Assembly (NCBI GenBank): GCA_028583605.1
Contig: CM053327.1
Location: 20,199,629 to 20,263,628 of the forward strand
Origin: Dastarcus helophoroides
Lineage: Eukaryota > Arthropoda > Insecta > Coleoptera > Bothrideridae
DNA length: 64,000 bases
Reading direction: 5' to 3'
Shown here: positions 23,256 to 34,984 of the stretch, piece by piece
How the letters are laid out: every line of letters begins with the position of its first letter
Position numbering within the stretch: position 1 is the first letter of the stretch
Translations under genes and position numbers: made by a program
Notes under the pieces: model-generated
Seen by the model: the letters and a program-made list of their open reading frames with translations, nothing else
What the model was told of the DNA's origin: nothing
Database searches by the model: none

Positions 23256-24420
23256 ATATGCCAAATTCAAAAATGATAAAATCCAGTATGGCGTCCATAA
23301 GAAATAACGAAAGTTGACATAATTTTCTCGGAAGCATTTAAATTTAGAAAAAAATTATGTACACCAATGAAAATGCCTCAAAAAACAATTAATTTCATTT
23401 TTTGAATTTTTTCAATCGGAGTTCAAATAAACAATTGTTTTCTCAGCGGAATAATATTAGGCATTAAATTCTCCACTAATTTTCTTATTTAAGCTTCCTT
23501 GTATCTCTAATGGTTTACTGAGATGCCCTCTAGTGGAAATCAAATTTGGTTCAACCTGTATATTGTGGGACCAAATTATTTGAGAAATATTCATGTTTTA
23601 AATTTTATATCAAAATTTAGCCAAAAACTTGCAAATTTTAATAATCCTTTGACCTCAAAATTACCAGAGGAAAACTGAAATTGAAGAAATAATAATGAAG
23701 TAAAAAAATAATAAAAAAGAACGTAAACATTACTCGAAATTCCAAGTTTAAAGTCAAAAGTTTTAGACACTTTAGTGTTTACACGTAGAATATTTTAGAA
23801 AAGCAATAATTTAAGCTAAAAGATAATTACTTTTTGAATTTTTGGTTCAGCCTAAAGAAATGTAACTCCAGATGCGGGACAAATAATGATAAAATTTAAA
23901 AAATTTCCACCGAAAGATGTAGCTATGTGTTTACGATTCGAGTAATTGATACGACAATTCGATCAATACTAATTTTATTAAAAGTAAAAAACCTAAGAAC
24001 TATGACAATTTAAAATGTGATGTTAAACAAGTTTTAAGTAATTAATGTTATAATCATGTAACATGCATATGTGTACAAATGCATCGGTTGGCGGTCGCTG
24101 GTTCAACCGTCCATCGTCAATTCTATTGAACCTTGCAACAATTTTTATAAACCTGATTAGTGAGAATTTATTAAATTTTAAAAAATAACATGAAGAAATC
24201 AAAACAATTTAAGGAATTTGGAAAACAATTAAGTGTGTCAGGTTGAATGACACTTTACAAATAAAGATACAAATGGTTTAAAATCTGTTTAATAGAAGAT
24301 TAAACACTATGAAACCTTAACGTTCGATTTTTCTTAATACATTTTAAATACTAAAACTTTCTTTTTTAAAATTTGAAAAATTAAAAAACAAATAATTTAA
24401 TTTAGAACTGATATGTGATT
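23256..24420. other. AT-rich non-coding DNA
   Basis: No gene recognised. ACCTGTATAT at about 23574 resembles the outer end of TACAGG-type foldback or Tc1-like elements, but no partner end was found. Confidence 0.45.
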
Positions 24421-24522
24421 GAAATACAAAACTTATCCCCTGAAACCAAGAAAGATTAAAAAACACAACAAAGGTTGCCCTAATGCGTTTCGACAACCAA
24501 GCTATCATCTTCAGAGAGATAC
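24421..24522 (-). repeat. Hammerhead-like repeat, copy C (single arm, intact core)
   Basis: Minus-strand sense: stem I CTCT, core CTGAAGA (24508-24514), one T, hairpin GATAGC-TTG-GTTGTC (all pairs canonical or G-U), GAAAC, GCATTAGGGC. The 3' strand of stem I, AGGG, can pair with CTCT using one G-U. All conserved bases are present. The usual self-complementary AACGCGTT reads AACGCATT here. Unlike A, B and D there is no facing second arm. Confidence 0.75.
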
Positions 24523-24985
24523 TCACATGTGATAATGTGATTTTGACATAATCGGGTATTTAAAAAAAATGAAATGAAAAAATAATTTAATTTAATAATG
24601 CGGACAAATATTGCAGAACCGTGTTTTAATCTCGCAAAAATATGCTGTTAAACCAAAAATGCAAATTTCGCAATGGGGTACAAAATTAATAAGTTATGAA
24701 CAATTTGTCCTAAAATTCTCCTTAAATTTAAGTTATTTGCTTCAAAATGTATATCTAGCTCTTAATATAGGACCAGAATTACTGCCAAAGCTTAAATTCG
24801 GATATGAAACAATTACCAGAACATCCAGCTGTCTTTAGGCCACCTTATAGGTCGAATTTCTAAAAATCCCTTTTAAGTGTGAGCTTAAATTACAAAAAGA
24901 ACCTCTGTGCAAAATTTTGAATTCCTAGATTTAGCGGTTTGGGCTGTGCGTTGATATATACATATGTTAGTCAGTTTCCATTTTT
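24523..24985. other. Non-coding DNA
   Basis: No gene or element recognised. A 75-codon plus-strand frame (24611-24838) has no recognisable motif. Confidence 0.4.
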
Positions 24986-26175
24986 ATATATGTTACGGAT
25001 AAAATGAATACTTGGTTAGTTTTAAAAACTAACCAGATAGTATGCAAACATACTGAATTAGTTGGTATTTTAAAAAAATCAGCCATTTCCAACAAAATAG
25101 CGGATGCTAAATTGGGAGTTTAGAAACTACCTGGTTAGTATGCAAACTAATTATAGGCTTTGGTTTATTTATACATTTTATGTAATTGTTTTCACATTAA
25201 CCAAGTGTTTTGTTAAATTTGTATACTATCAGTTCGTACTATTAGCTAATACGGTTACTGCAATCATTTTAGTTGCCCAAAATAGCAAGTTTACTGATTA
25301 GTTTATAAACTAACTAAATGGATAAGCAATATCTGGAAACTAGAATCTCAAATAGTAGGGGTGAGGTTACGTGTAAGCTAGTTAAGAATTATTTCGTTTA
25401 TATTCAAAAATTGTTCTCAATTGAAACTGTGAAAGATATTGACAGTACTCTTCGAGCAACATTTGAATATACTTCAGTATCAAGAAGTAATCAGGATTGC
25501 GTTAAATGTCAATGTAGCAAAAGGTATATAACAAGAAATTTAAATACGTCAGCTCTAGATAGGGTTATCAGTTGCAAATATTTCTGGTTTTTGACAGTTC
25601 AAGCTTCATGGCTGTCGGAACTAAATTTACAATTTTTAAAAGTTTCCGATTTCTTGGACGACGATAATCGTGCGGCATTTTTTTTAGTAGCTAAGAGTTA
25701 TTTGTCAATGTACCCCTTACTTTAGTTTGGAAACTCGACAATTCTATTCGATATTAAAATACAAGCAAACAGTAAATGCCTCCAAAGTAACGAATATAAT
25801 TACTTATTTGTTGTTTTTATGATAAATTGGAATATTTAGAATGAGGATTTGTCTTAAATATATAATGAAGTGAAATTAGCTCGTGAATTCGCCTATTTAA
25901 AATACCAAAAGTACTCATATTAATAGAGACTAAAATAAATTTTCTAAATTTTCATTTAGTATCAAAACTAGCCGTTATTATATTAAGCTTACTCAAAATC
26001 CCCATTTTAACCATAATAAGTAGATAGTTTGCATACTGACCTGCTAGTTTTCAAACTATCAACTGATTATCTGCTATTTTTGGAAACAGCTGATTCCTTC
26101 AAAATAGCAGCTTCGTTAGTTATTTTGAAAACAAACTGGTTATCCAAGTATCCATTTTAGCCGTAACATATATAA
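24986..26175. mobile_element. Inverted-repeat-bounded element carrying an unknown ORF
   Basis: The left end ATATATGTTACGGATAAAAT (then GAATACTTGG) and the reverse complement of the right end, ATATATGTTACGGCTAAAAT (then GGATACTTGG), match over about 30 bases with two differences. Inside the ends, TAACCAG-TAGTATGCAAAC-like words recur near 25030, 25125 and, inverted, 26030. This is typical of subterminal repeats bound by a transposase. The element is about 1.19 kb. The flanking TATATA bases do not let me fix a target duplication. The superfamily is unknown. Confidence 0.65.
25318..25725 (+). CDS. Unrecognised 135-residue protein inside an inverted-repeat element
   Basis: An uninterrupted frame of 135 codons starts in CTAAATGG, a good eukaryotic start context. 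It is far longer than expected by chance in such AT-rich DNA and has balanced amino-acid composition rather than the Phe/Lys/Ile bias of shadow frames. Visible features are a cysteine pair DCVKCQC near residues 60-66, mixed charged residues in the first half, and a C-terminal stretch with LDDDNRAAFFLVAKSYLSMY. There is no signal peptide, membrane segment or DDE motif I can point to. It is centred in the element at 24986-26175, so it may be an element-encoded protein or a captured gene piece. Function unknown. Confidence 0.5.
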   Translation: MDKQYLETRISNSRGEVTCKLVKNYFVYIQKLFSIETVKDIDSTLRATFEYTSVSRSNQDCVKCQCSKRYITRNLNTSALDRVISCKYFWFLTVQASWLSELNLQFLKVSDFLDDDNRAAFFLVAKSYLSMYPLL

Positions 26176-26811
26176 AGAAGAAATTTATAAATAGTCTACC
26201 TATAATATCAAAGAGAAATTTTTCTCTTGATAGCGTCACCTCATTTCAGTGTAAAAACATGACGTTTTCAAAAGGAAAATTTTAATAATAATTTTTTAAA
26301 CCATTTTCTGTTTTCTCTATTATTTTTTTATCTCCGGAAGTGTTTCCTATTTGGAAAATAAAAAAGGGGCAAACAAAGGCGTAATTTAAATTAAATTAAT
26401 ATTATAACATTAGTAATTTATCCGGCGCATTCGCCATTTTTAACATTTATTTGTGTTCATTAAGATTAAATATACAGGGTTATGGATCATATATTGACCC
26501 ATAGCCTATCTCGCTTAATTTAAAAGATAAGAAGAAATTTAATAAATCAGAGTAGTGTGGATTTAAAAATATTTTTATTATATGCTGTCAGAGAAGTAAT
26601 TAGTTTTTTTTTAATAGAATGTCCTGTGCATTTTTACACATTCTAATAGCTCCCTACTTTCTACTTTTCTGAGTTCAATTGTATACATATACAAGTTATA
26701 AATTTATTCCGTTTTGGCAGAAATGAAATATTTGTAACAAGACAATAATTTTTTTTAAGTTAAAAAATAGGCAAAATTTTAAACAAATATGATAAACTAG
26801 GTATTTTCGGC
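26176..26811. other. Non-coding DNA
   Basis: No gene recognised. TATACAGGGTTATGGATCAT at about 26472 looks like the outer end of a TACAGGG-type element; no matching opposite end was found. Confidence 0.4.
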
Positions 26812-27075
26812 GACTTCATCCGCGGAATTAAATGAATAATTGCCTATGGGCCTACAGTACAGTATCCAACAGTGACGAAATCCAACAATGTGATATGACG
26901 CTGATAACTTACCTATGTTTTTTGGATTAAATATTTGTCTGGAAGTATCTGGAATATTTTTCCAAGCTATCTTGAGTTAGAAGGAACCTCTCTATTAATT
27001 TTCGTCAAAATCGGTTCAGTAGTGTTAAACCTTGAAAAAACCAGCAAGTGGACAGACGGACAAATATATTTTTTT
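26812..27075 (+). mobile_element. RTE-like LINE or SINE 3' fragment
   Basis: The segment begins with GGCGACTTCATCCGCGGAAT and includes TCGTCAAAATCGGTTCAGTA followed by a GTGGACAGACGGACAAA stretch. These are the phrases shared by 3' ends of RTE-type LINEs and their SINEs across insects. No coding part remains. The assignment comes from remembered sequence style, not a search. Confidence 0.5.
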
Positions 27076-29337
27076 TAGGATTTCACGTTTAAACAGGAAA
27101 TTTAAAAAAAAGAAATAAAGCAACGGTTCGATTTAAAAAGCGCATTCTTGTTTCCAAATCCAGAGTTTTTTTTTTCACTATATTCCGATTTAAATCTGCA
27201 TATTTCGAACTTTCTTCGCGAACAGCCACTTTACATTTGGGACTTAAAATTAGACGTTTATGTTAAAATTAGAAATTTAGACTGAAAAGTCAAAAATACA
27301 TTTTTTTTTGTTAAAATTTTGCCCTTTCTTTTAAATGCGACTGTTACAAAATTTTGATTTTTTTCATATCAAGGTTTTTTTTACCTTTCTCCCGTAATCT
27401 TAAAGTTCTTCCTAAAATTTTAACCATTTCCATAAATTGCCATTTTAGAAATTTCGGTTTATTTCGGATGATCCTAAAATTTTGATTTTTCTTCAAATTT
27501 AAATTAAAACCCGAAATTCATAAGTTTTAAGCTTCTTTTTTTGTTAAAATCCCGATACTGAATTTTTAAAAAAGTAGATTTTTATTTTAAAGCTGAATTT
27601 TTGGTTGTAAACTAAAAATTAAATGAAAACTTGGAATGTTAAAATCTTTAAAAAATACTTTTACTCATTCTCGACCGATTCCAGAAAAAAAAAACATTTT
27701 CTTTAGAGTGTGTCTTACTGTCTTACTACCGCGATCGACAAAGTACTCACAAAAAAATTGGCAAAGTCCGTGAGGCAACTCAATTTAAATATTCGCAAAT
27801 TTCTAGTACTTCTGGTCACAGCGGAGGTTGACAGCAACTTCGTTATTTCAAATAGGACTCCCTGCATATTTTTGCATTTTGAATACGATTTCATATTTTA
27901 AGGTCACAAGATTTTTATAAAAAAATTGACACATCCAAGGCTTCACCAAATCTTTGTATGTTTCTCCAGAAACCAGATATTAATACGTATCATATTTGGT
28001 ATGTGAGTTGAATGCATATAAAGCTACCTTGGACAACTTTTATAAATTCAGAAATATTATATACCTGGGTGCTGCATTCACGACTGTACATTTCGATAAA
28101 TTTAAACAGTGATAGCTTTGTTATCTTAAATAGAGCACTGTTTATTTTTTTGGCCTATCTTGTGCAGATTTAAATTATCTTCCACTTGATATAGACGTTG
28201 TAAAAGTTGCTGTTACAACTTTTGGAAATATTTGCAATTTTCACAACCAACTTTATGACTTTTTTATTTGAAAACCCTATATTAATAATAGTAATCGCAT
28301 TAGGCAGATATTTTTTCTAAATTCTTCCTTCTGTATCCCCGAAAGGTGTTCAGTATTCATATTCAGAAATTTTGTCAGAAAGAGATCACATTTTGATTCA
28401 TATCGATATAAAATTTCTTCACTTTGATTCATTCTAAAGTTATCTTGCCCTGATTTTTTTTGAAATTAATTTAAAACTGAAGTTCTGATAATACAAATTT
28501 TCTTTCATTAGAAGGATGCATTTGCTGACTTCTCTTTTTGTGTCGCAACATAATTAAGTTGACCAGGTGGACAAGATCATCCATAAAGTCGTCTACTTTC
28601 AAACATACGTTACTGGAGTGAAGAGTATAGAAGTATAACCTCCCAAGTGCGTCATTGTAAGTGAAGTAAAATTTCCTTTTTTCCTGAGGTATCATTTAAC
28701 TAAGTCTTCTAAAATAGAAAATTTCTCGTAACTGATGTAGCGAATTTATTTATATTCCCAACACCACCATCCAAATTAATGAGGATAAATTATTCTCCGG
28801 GACCAAAACTGTTAATTCTAAACATCCGGCTACAGAATAGGCCATAATGTTTCATTAACTCCCTAAGTTAAAATAATAGGGCCAGATCATACTCACATAT
28901 GTACTCATATATCTGTGTGCAAATCCAATAAAGATGAATATTAGCATAATGGTAATGGTGTTGGGATACGAATGTGCGCCCCTTGTGGGTGGGGCGGTGT
29001 GTCACCAGCTAGCGCAGAAAGCCATAAATAAACCAACCGACTGAAGCATATTGAGGTTGCATTGATATGTATCAGTGCTGGTTTTATTGCGGGTGTAATC
29101 CCGCTATCATAGCTCGATCAGCATAATAATAGTTTAAATGCCACCCCGAAACATCTGGGTATCAAAACGAACTTACTACTTCCAATGCGTTTTGTTTGTG
29201 TTCTACATAACCTAAATCTGATATTGCTTAGAATCTTAAACTTTTTACCACCTCAAAATAAGATTAATTATAAGGATCTCCTACTGCTTCCTGTACGTCT
29301 AAAAAAATCTTTTAACTATTTGCGTTTTATATCGTAT
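27076..29337. other. AT-rich non-coding DNA with a GC-richer patch
   Basis: Bases 27100-27670 are AAATTT-type low-complexity sequence. A 74-codon minus-strand frame at 28471-28695 (with LVHLVNLIMLRHKKRSQQMH) looks more protein-like than most but cannot be assigned. Bases 28960-29125 are GC-richer, non-repetitive and could be regulatory. Confidence 0.4.
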
Positions 29338-29694
29338 TGTTGCGTGTTATCGGTTCGAAAATTAAAATTTCGTGAATTGTAAACACTTTATTTCAAACTT
29401 ATTTTGGAACACTACGATTATGATTCACTTAACTATCAAACTAGCTAATTATCTCCCTATCTAACTAACTGACTAACTAACTATGAGAAAGACGACCGAG
29501 TATTTATACCGTTCCGGTTTCTAGAACGGATCTCAGTACAGATGAGATTATCGCTCGCGGAAACGTCTAGAGTGCTTATCTGCCTTATGACTCCATTCTC
29601 GCGGCCGCTTCACATTATTAAATGTTTCTAGAGAGTTCCTTACACTACACAATCACTAATACAAATTTTATAAGCTACATTTTGGATTCTAACA
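29338..29694 (-). mobile_element. Solo LTR, copy 1
   Basis: In reverse orientation this starts near TGTTAGAATCC and ends at CGAACCGATAACACGCAACA. It aligns with the LTRs at 34668-34984 and 47442-47814 over the distal part: the polyadenylation region, repeated TTAGT-TTAG tracts, CTTATCTG...TCTAGA motifs and GCGGCCGC. No internal retrotransposon sequence adjoins it. The expected ATAT duplication is degraded (GTAT at left, ATGA at right). This implies an older insertion. Confidence 0.65.
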
Positions 29695-30499
29695 ATGATT
29701 TAAACTTCAGTAATTAGCTTTCGTTTAATTAAAATATCTGGTGGAAAGACATTTATTTAGTTACAGGTTTATTTGTTCATTTATATTTACGATAAACTTA
29801 TATCGGTATGCTGAGATTTTGACGCAAACTTGTCCTGTGCGCGCAGGTTGATATTAACTGCGAAGCAAATAAGCGATGCAGAACATTGCTAACATTTTGG
29901 CAAATATTCTGTTACTGTTTTTGTTGCATTCATTATAAAAAGATCTAATAATTGAGGTATCGCAAGGGGTACTTGGCTATTTGAATTTTTAATGTTGGGG
30001 TTGTTAGCTCTTGGGGTGAAGGAGTGCGGGGTTGAAAAATACATGTTTAAGTGAAAATTTAGAAATAAAAATCTATCTGCTCCAACATTTTTTTGAAATA
30101 TATTTGTTCGCGGTTTTATAAAATTTATTCGTTACTTCGGGAAGCATGGTATAGTGTAAACATCTGGGCTTTTGCATCGCGTACTACGTCACAAGATGCG
30201 CCTGGACATACCGGTATAAGTCTATCGTGATTTATAATAAACAAGTTGATTTTCAATACAATGCAATACAATACAATATCCTATCCACAAATGAGCTTGT
30301 TATTTGAAGAACAGATTTTTTTTGCCTACAATGCAGACTCGATTTAAGAGAGTATACATAACCTGCTTTGAATAAAAATATAAATTTGTTATCAAAATGA
30401 TACTTTTATCATGTGGCCACATGGTAAGGATTCATTGAATACATTTTTGGAACATCTATGGAGTTTATATTCTTCCATTGTGTTAAGTTCACCATAAAA
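29695..30499. other. Non-coding DNA
   Basis: No gene recognised. A short tandem of AATACAATGC-like words lies at about 30255-30280. Confidence 0.4.
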
Positions 30500-31020
30500 A
30501 TACTTTTTTCATTTCTTGATATACTGGTAGCTCATTTGCCAAACGTTCGTCTTTACCATTCTGTTTATCGAAAACCCACTATAGGAAATTCATTGTGGAA
30601 ATACAAGATCAAATTTATTTTTTCATCGTCTTCAAGCATCCAACAATTCCCGCCATCTCCTGAAGATAACATTCGATTAGTTTGTTGCAATGGTGTTTAT
30701 ATGGTTTCTTGTTCTTGTGGTGTAGTTACATATGAGCCACGGGACATTAATTGAAAACGCAAATATTCGACTATAAAAGATGTCTTGAGTCTGGATCCTT
30801 TTCGTTGTCAGCCATTGCAGAACATCAACATGAGATCGGACCTAAAATTTAATGTTGGACATGTTGCAGTTATTTGTGTCTTTCGCCATTATAACAACAG
30901 GAAGAGGCATTAAGCCATGGCATTGCAGTTTCCGAATAACATCAACAAAGGCGACCGTTATCTAGTCTCTCGATTATGGAAAACTTCCATTAGAAAATTT
31001 TTCACACGTGATAGTGGTCC
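30500..31020 (+). pseudogene. Penelope-like retroelement, RT end and GIY-YIG fragment
   Basis: The plus frame reads FLDILVAHLPNVRLYHSVYR followed by KPT, the conserved end of Penelope-like reverse transcriptase. After a gap comes GVYMVSCSCGVV, the start of the GIY-YIG endonuclease (usually G-Y-I-CSCG--YIG-T-R). A shifted frame gives SAIAEHQHEIGPKI (the S-A-EH block) near 30810-30850, and another gives PNNINKGDRYLVSRLWKTSI near 30930-30990, the usual C-terminal block. Order and spacing are right, with at least two frameshifts and a degraded YIG motif. These elements copy themselves through RNA and nick DNA with the GIY-YIG domain; this copy is inactive. It matters because the five hammerhead-like repeats in the window resemble Penelope terminal repeats. 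Confidence 0.85.
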
Positions 31021-31304
31021 TAACATTTTTTTTCTTACTTTTCTGATCAGAAAAGTTTTGCTTTTGTTATGGTTGATATACTAACTGCTCTGCTGTCCTG
31101 AGTCTTGTTTCTTTAATCCATGCTCTCTGCAGATGAGTTTCGCCAGCAAAATAGTTGACATATTGAATAAACGTGCTCTGCTGTACAAATTCTTTTTGGT
31201 GCCATTTTCATTTCGAAAGTAAGGAAGTATTTCGCCCCAGAGTTACTACCTATGTTCTTTTGTCTTGAATTTGATGGTGACGGATTTTCGTGATTCGGAA
31301 AAGT

Positions 31305-31470
31305 GAGGTTTGCATAAGCGAGGTTCGGTTAAGCGAATTTCGGATAAGCGAGGTTCGGATAAGCGAGGTTCGAATAAGCAATGTTCGGATTAAGGAGGTT
31401 CGGATTAGCGATATTTGGATTAGCGATGTTCGGATTAGCGAGCTTTGAATTAGCGGGCTGTTGGATTACC
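31305..31470 (+). repeat. 15-bp minisatellite, about 11 units
   Basis: The consensus unit is GAGGTTCGGATAAGC. The first five or so units end in TAAGC and the later ones in TTAGC. Words of the form CTTATCCGAACCTCG are common in ends of pogo/Tigger-type elements, so it may derive from such subterminal repeats; no transposase adjoins it. Confidence 0.9.
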
Positions 31471-32299
31471 AAAATTATGCGAAAATAAAAAAAAATCCAA
31501 GTAGTTCAAAGTGGCGTCTTTTGGTAACGCGAACCCATATGTTTGTGCCCTATCTTTGGTAGCTTAACGCGCCTAAAGAAGTTTTCACTTCAATAGAAGA
31601 TCTTATATTATGTGGAAAAGCATCTTATATAGGACCTTTCAGAATTGCCCAGCCGTATTTTAGGAATACAAATCACTACAATTACAATTACAGTTACTAC
31701 AGTGAACAGTCAATAGACCAAAAAAAACCATTTTTACTTGTGTATAAATCTGAAATTTTATTCAAATTTTCTTGTTACAACTAAAAAATAAAAAAATTAT
31801 CCATTTTAAGATATCATTTCATTCGCAATTTGAAAGAACTCGATGACTAATACAGTTTATGAGGTCGCTTAGGATCGCGCTAATATGATCGATTCCAACC
31901 ACAATTATGGCGTTGCGTGAACTAGTACTAACTCTAAAAATATTTATCTAAATGAAAAAATGTAAAAGAAAAATTTGGTCTGCATTCTATTCTTTAGCTA
32001 AAACAAGTTTCTTGTTTGAAAAAAATATTACTATATAGATCAAAAAGCCTTAGAATGCAAGCACCTATTTTTCCGTAACCTGCAATTTTCCAATAATCTT
32101 TGGCTCAATAACTACTAATCCTATTAAAATCTAAATTTCATCTTTGGAAACCTAGGAGAGCAGGGAGGGGAACGGTCATTTTTGGCACATTTTGAGCTGT
32201 ATCTTTAAGTCGATTGGACCGAAAATTAAGAAAAAAATATTGTAGGATCCTTGGAGGTAGCTCTTTTAAATGATGTATCACTATGATAGTAGTACAGTT
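31471..32299. other. Non-coding DNA
   Basis: No gene or bounded element recognised. Confidence 0.4.
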
Positions 32300-32640
32300 C
32301 TACAGTTCTAGAATAGAGTCGTATAGGCTTTTTACACCTCTCAGCACTGCGACCCTTTAGGATCTGATCTCATTTTTTAATGATTGTCCAAGATATTTAA
32401 GCTTTTTTCATAATCTACTACCTTTTTAGAAGCTGTTCCTTCCTATTTCTTAGGGGTGTCAGGGTCACCCTTTTAAGAAATTTGAGTTTTTTACAGAAAG
32501 ACCTGCCATGCATTCGCATAGCAGGTGTTCTGTTCTTTCTGTTGCTGCATTACAAAATCTGCAGTTTTCATCATCCACTTTATCCATCTTCTTAAAGTGA
32601 TACTTTACACACGATGAGGTAACTAAAACTTTTTCGGAGA
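32300..32640 (-). pseudogene. LINE (R1/Jockey/I-like) C-terminal fragment
   Basis: The minus strand gives VLVTSSCVKYHFKKMDKVDD directly followed by ENCRFCNAATERTEHLLCEC. This fits the pattern LTGH--L--HL-KMG--DDE-CRFC----ET-EH-LC-C found at the C-terminus of LINEs that end with an RNase H and zinc-knuckle region. The frame then breaks. The residual 3' part extends to about 32300, and the reverse transcriptase is absent. Clade is uncertain. Confidence 0.75.
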
Positions 32641-34667
32641 CCAAATTAACTCCTGATTTTATTATAAAATATACGTTACATGCCAGTGGCCGCCAACCTT
32701 TTCAATGTGTTAAATTACTTTGATAATTTTGAAATAAACTGTGAGCTATCTAGCCGTAAGTGATGTAAGCCAACCAAAATGAAGTGATGCAAAGTTGAAC
32801 AATATTATTCAGAGATGGATTGTTCACGATGATGTTTTTGTAGAATTGAACATTCAGCAGAAAACATTACTTTACTTCGCTATTAAGACTCAGGATAGCT
32901 CCTGATAATTGCTGCAATTTCAAAAGAAGATTCACCTACTTGCGTGCCATCAAATATGGAATAAATTATAAATAGACTTGACCATATGAAAAAATGAGTT
33001 AAAACACCATCATGCGACTGCTTAATTGGAATATCTATCTGATCTTGTAAATAAATGATTTTGCAAAAAATACAGGTAATAGTTTCATGAAAGTCGCGTT
33101 TGTCTTCTTTTAAAAAATTATGGTACCTTCAAATATTAGTAGTTTTTCAACTATCGGTCACATTAAACAATACTATTGGGTTGGGTAGGAAGTAATGCCT
33201 GTTTTATTTAAATTAAAAAATTCAAATGAAATTTTGAAAAAAAACCGGATATAATTACTCAAGCCTATAAATAGTTATGTAGGATTGTTTGGTAAAATGC
33301 GATTTCGATATTTTGGTAATAAATGAATTTGAGATGTGTTCATATAAACTTTTTTGGTGTTAAATTAAATATTTAATCATCTAATCTAGATTTTGAAAGA
33401 GTTATCAGGTGTTTTTTAATGGATGCATGACCGATCAAGTTGAATTAATTCTTGATATAACTACAGAGTAAAATAGTAACCAGTGTAAAGTTTCCTGTTT
33501 ATTTTAAACTAATTCTCTAAGAACTCAATATTTTCTATTTGTAGAAATTGGATATTTAATTAGCACATCAAATCCCTTAAAAGTGAAATGAAACGTATCA
33601 TTAGCATTCGAAGGGAGAAACGCTGTAAGTGAAAAAAGAAATAGAATGGGCCTTTATTTGGATTCTTATGTTGATTGCTTACAGTTAGAATAGAGGCAGA
33701 GTATGGTATATAGCCCAGGATCGGGGCAGAAACTCGTTAAGTTTGGATTAGGCACTCAATGTCTCGTGCATTTACAGCGGGACCGCATTCTACTCTACAC
33801 CCCGGTCTTCACTCACTTTGCATCACTGTGAGATGCTTTTAACTAATTAAATAGCTTTAAAACTAACTGGCTTCCGAGTTTATTTACATCTTGCATCAAA
33901 CTTGCAACTTTGAGAGTTATAACTCAATGGAACTTGTGCCCATAAAATGATATGAGTATACGCTTTATAAGCATTTAATTTTCTGTGATATCCATTATCA
34001 TAAATAACACTTTATAAAGGTGTTAACATAATAGAATATTTAACTTGCTGTTATCAGAATTAGCCTCATTAAAAGAAGCCCAACATTATCTGTCCTACGA
34101 CTATTAAAACAGGATCAATCAATAAAATGACTGGGACTGTCAAAAAATTAATTCTTGACCTCCGACCAATAGACTTATCTGTGATACATTAATGAAAAGT
34201 TGGATTAGCGTGTTATATCTATTGGAAGTTTGGAATAGTTCAGAGAATAAATAATTTAGTTTTTCAAATATTTTACGCTAAATCAATTTTAGTTGCTTTA
34301 GTTCACTTGTTTCTCGGATCTTTTTATTTGTGACGGGACCTCCAAAAAGTTAAAGGATGTTTTTAGTGCCACGACTCTTCTAAAAAATCAAAATGATTAA
34401 TTTATTTTTAACTGTTTTTAGTAACCAATTTGACTGTTTGGAAAACAAATTAAATAAATAACTTGAAAATTAGTAACTTTTCTAAATAAATGAAACTAAA
34501 CATTTATTGAATAGTCAGTTTTTGTATTTTTATCAGTTTATATTTTCAGATCTATCAAAATGGAAGGAGTACAAATAGTCGTTCAAAGTTCTTTAGGAAC
34601 TTGAAAAGCACCTTTTGTTTACAAAGCTTACATGAAAAAAATTCACAAGTTACCAATTCAAAAATAT
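32641..34667. other. Non-coding DNA
   Basis: No gene recognised. Bases 33690-33835 are GC-richer and non-repetitive; function unknown. Confidence 0.4.
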
Positions 34668-34984
34668 TGTAACAAAATGTAATTATAAAGTTTAGTTGGG
34701 AATTTTCTAGAAAATTGGGCCTCGATAATAAATTAAACGACAGATAAGCGCTCCAGAAATTTCGGGCAAACGATACGCCTTATCTGCTGGATTCTTCTAG
34801 AATCCGAAACGGGATCTATACATAGGGGGTCCCGCTGGCTCTCCCTTAGTTAGTAAGTTAGAAGTCAATGATTAAGTTAGTTAATTAGACAGTTTTAGTG
34901 AATTGTAGTGTTCCGAGTTCAGTTTAGAAATAAAGTGGTTACAATTCACCAACTGTTAATCATTCGAACCGATAACGCGCAACA
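34668..34984 (+). mobile_element. Solo LTR, copy 2 (ATAT target duplication)
   Basis: This 317-bp unit starts TGTAACAAAATG and ends CGATAACGCGCAACA. It is flanked by ATAT at 34664-34667 and ATAT at 34985-34988. It contains a TATACATAG box at about 34817, an AATAAA signal near 34929, and repeated GTTAGTTAG-type tracts between them. This layout is that of an LTR with promoter and polyadenylation site. No gag or pol adjoins it, so it is a solo LTR left by recombination. TGT...ACA ends and 4-bp AT-rich duplications suit the Gypsy superfamily. Confidence 0.8.

Noticed and set aside
24085..24125. tRNA-like T-arm words (GGTTCAACCGTCC)
   Set aside because: No acceptor stem, D-arm or anticodon arm can be built around it.
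28471..28695. 74-codon minus-strand frame with a protein-like look
   Set aside because: No family recognised, no neighbouring homologous pieces, no element ends; too short to call.
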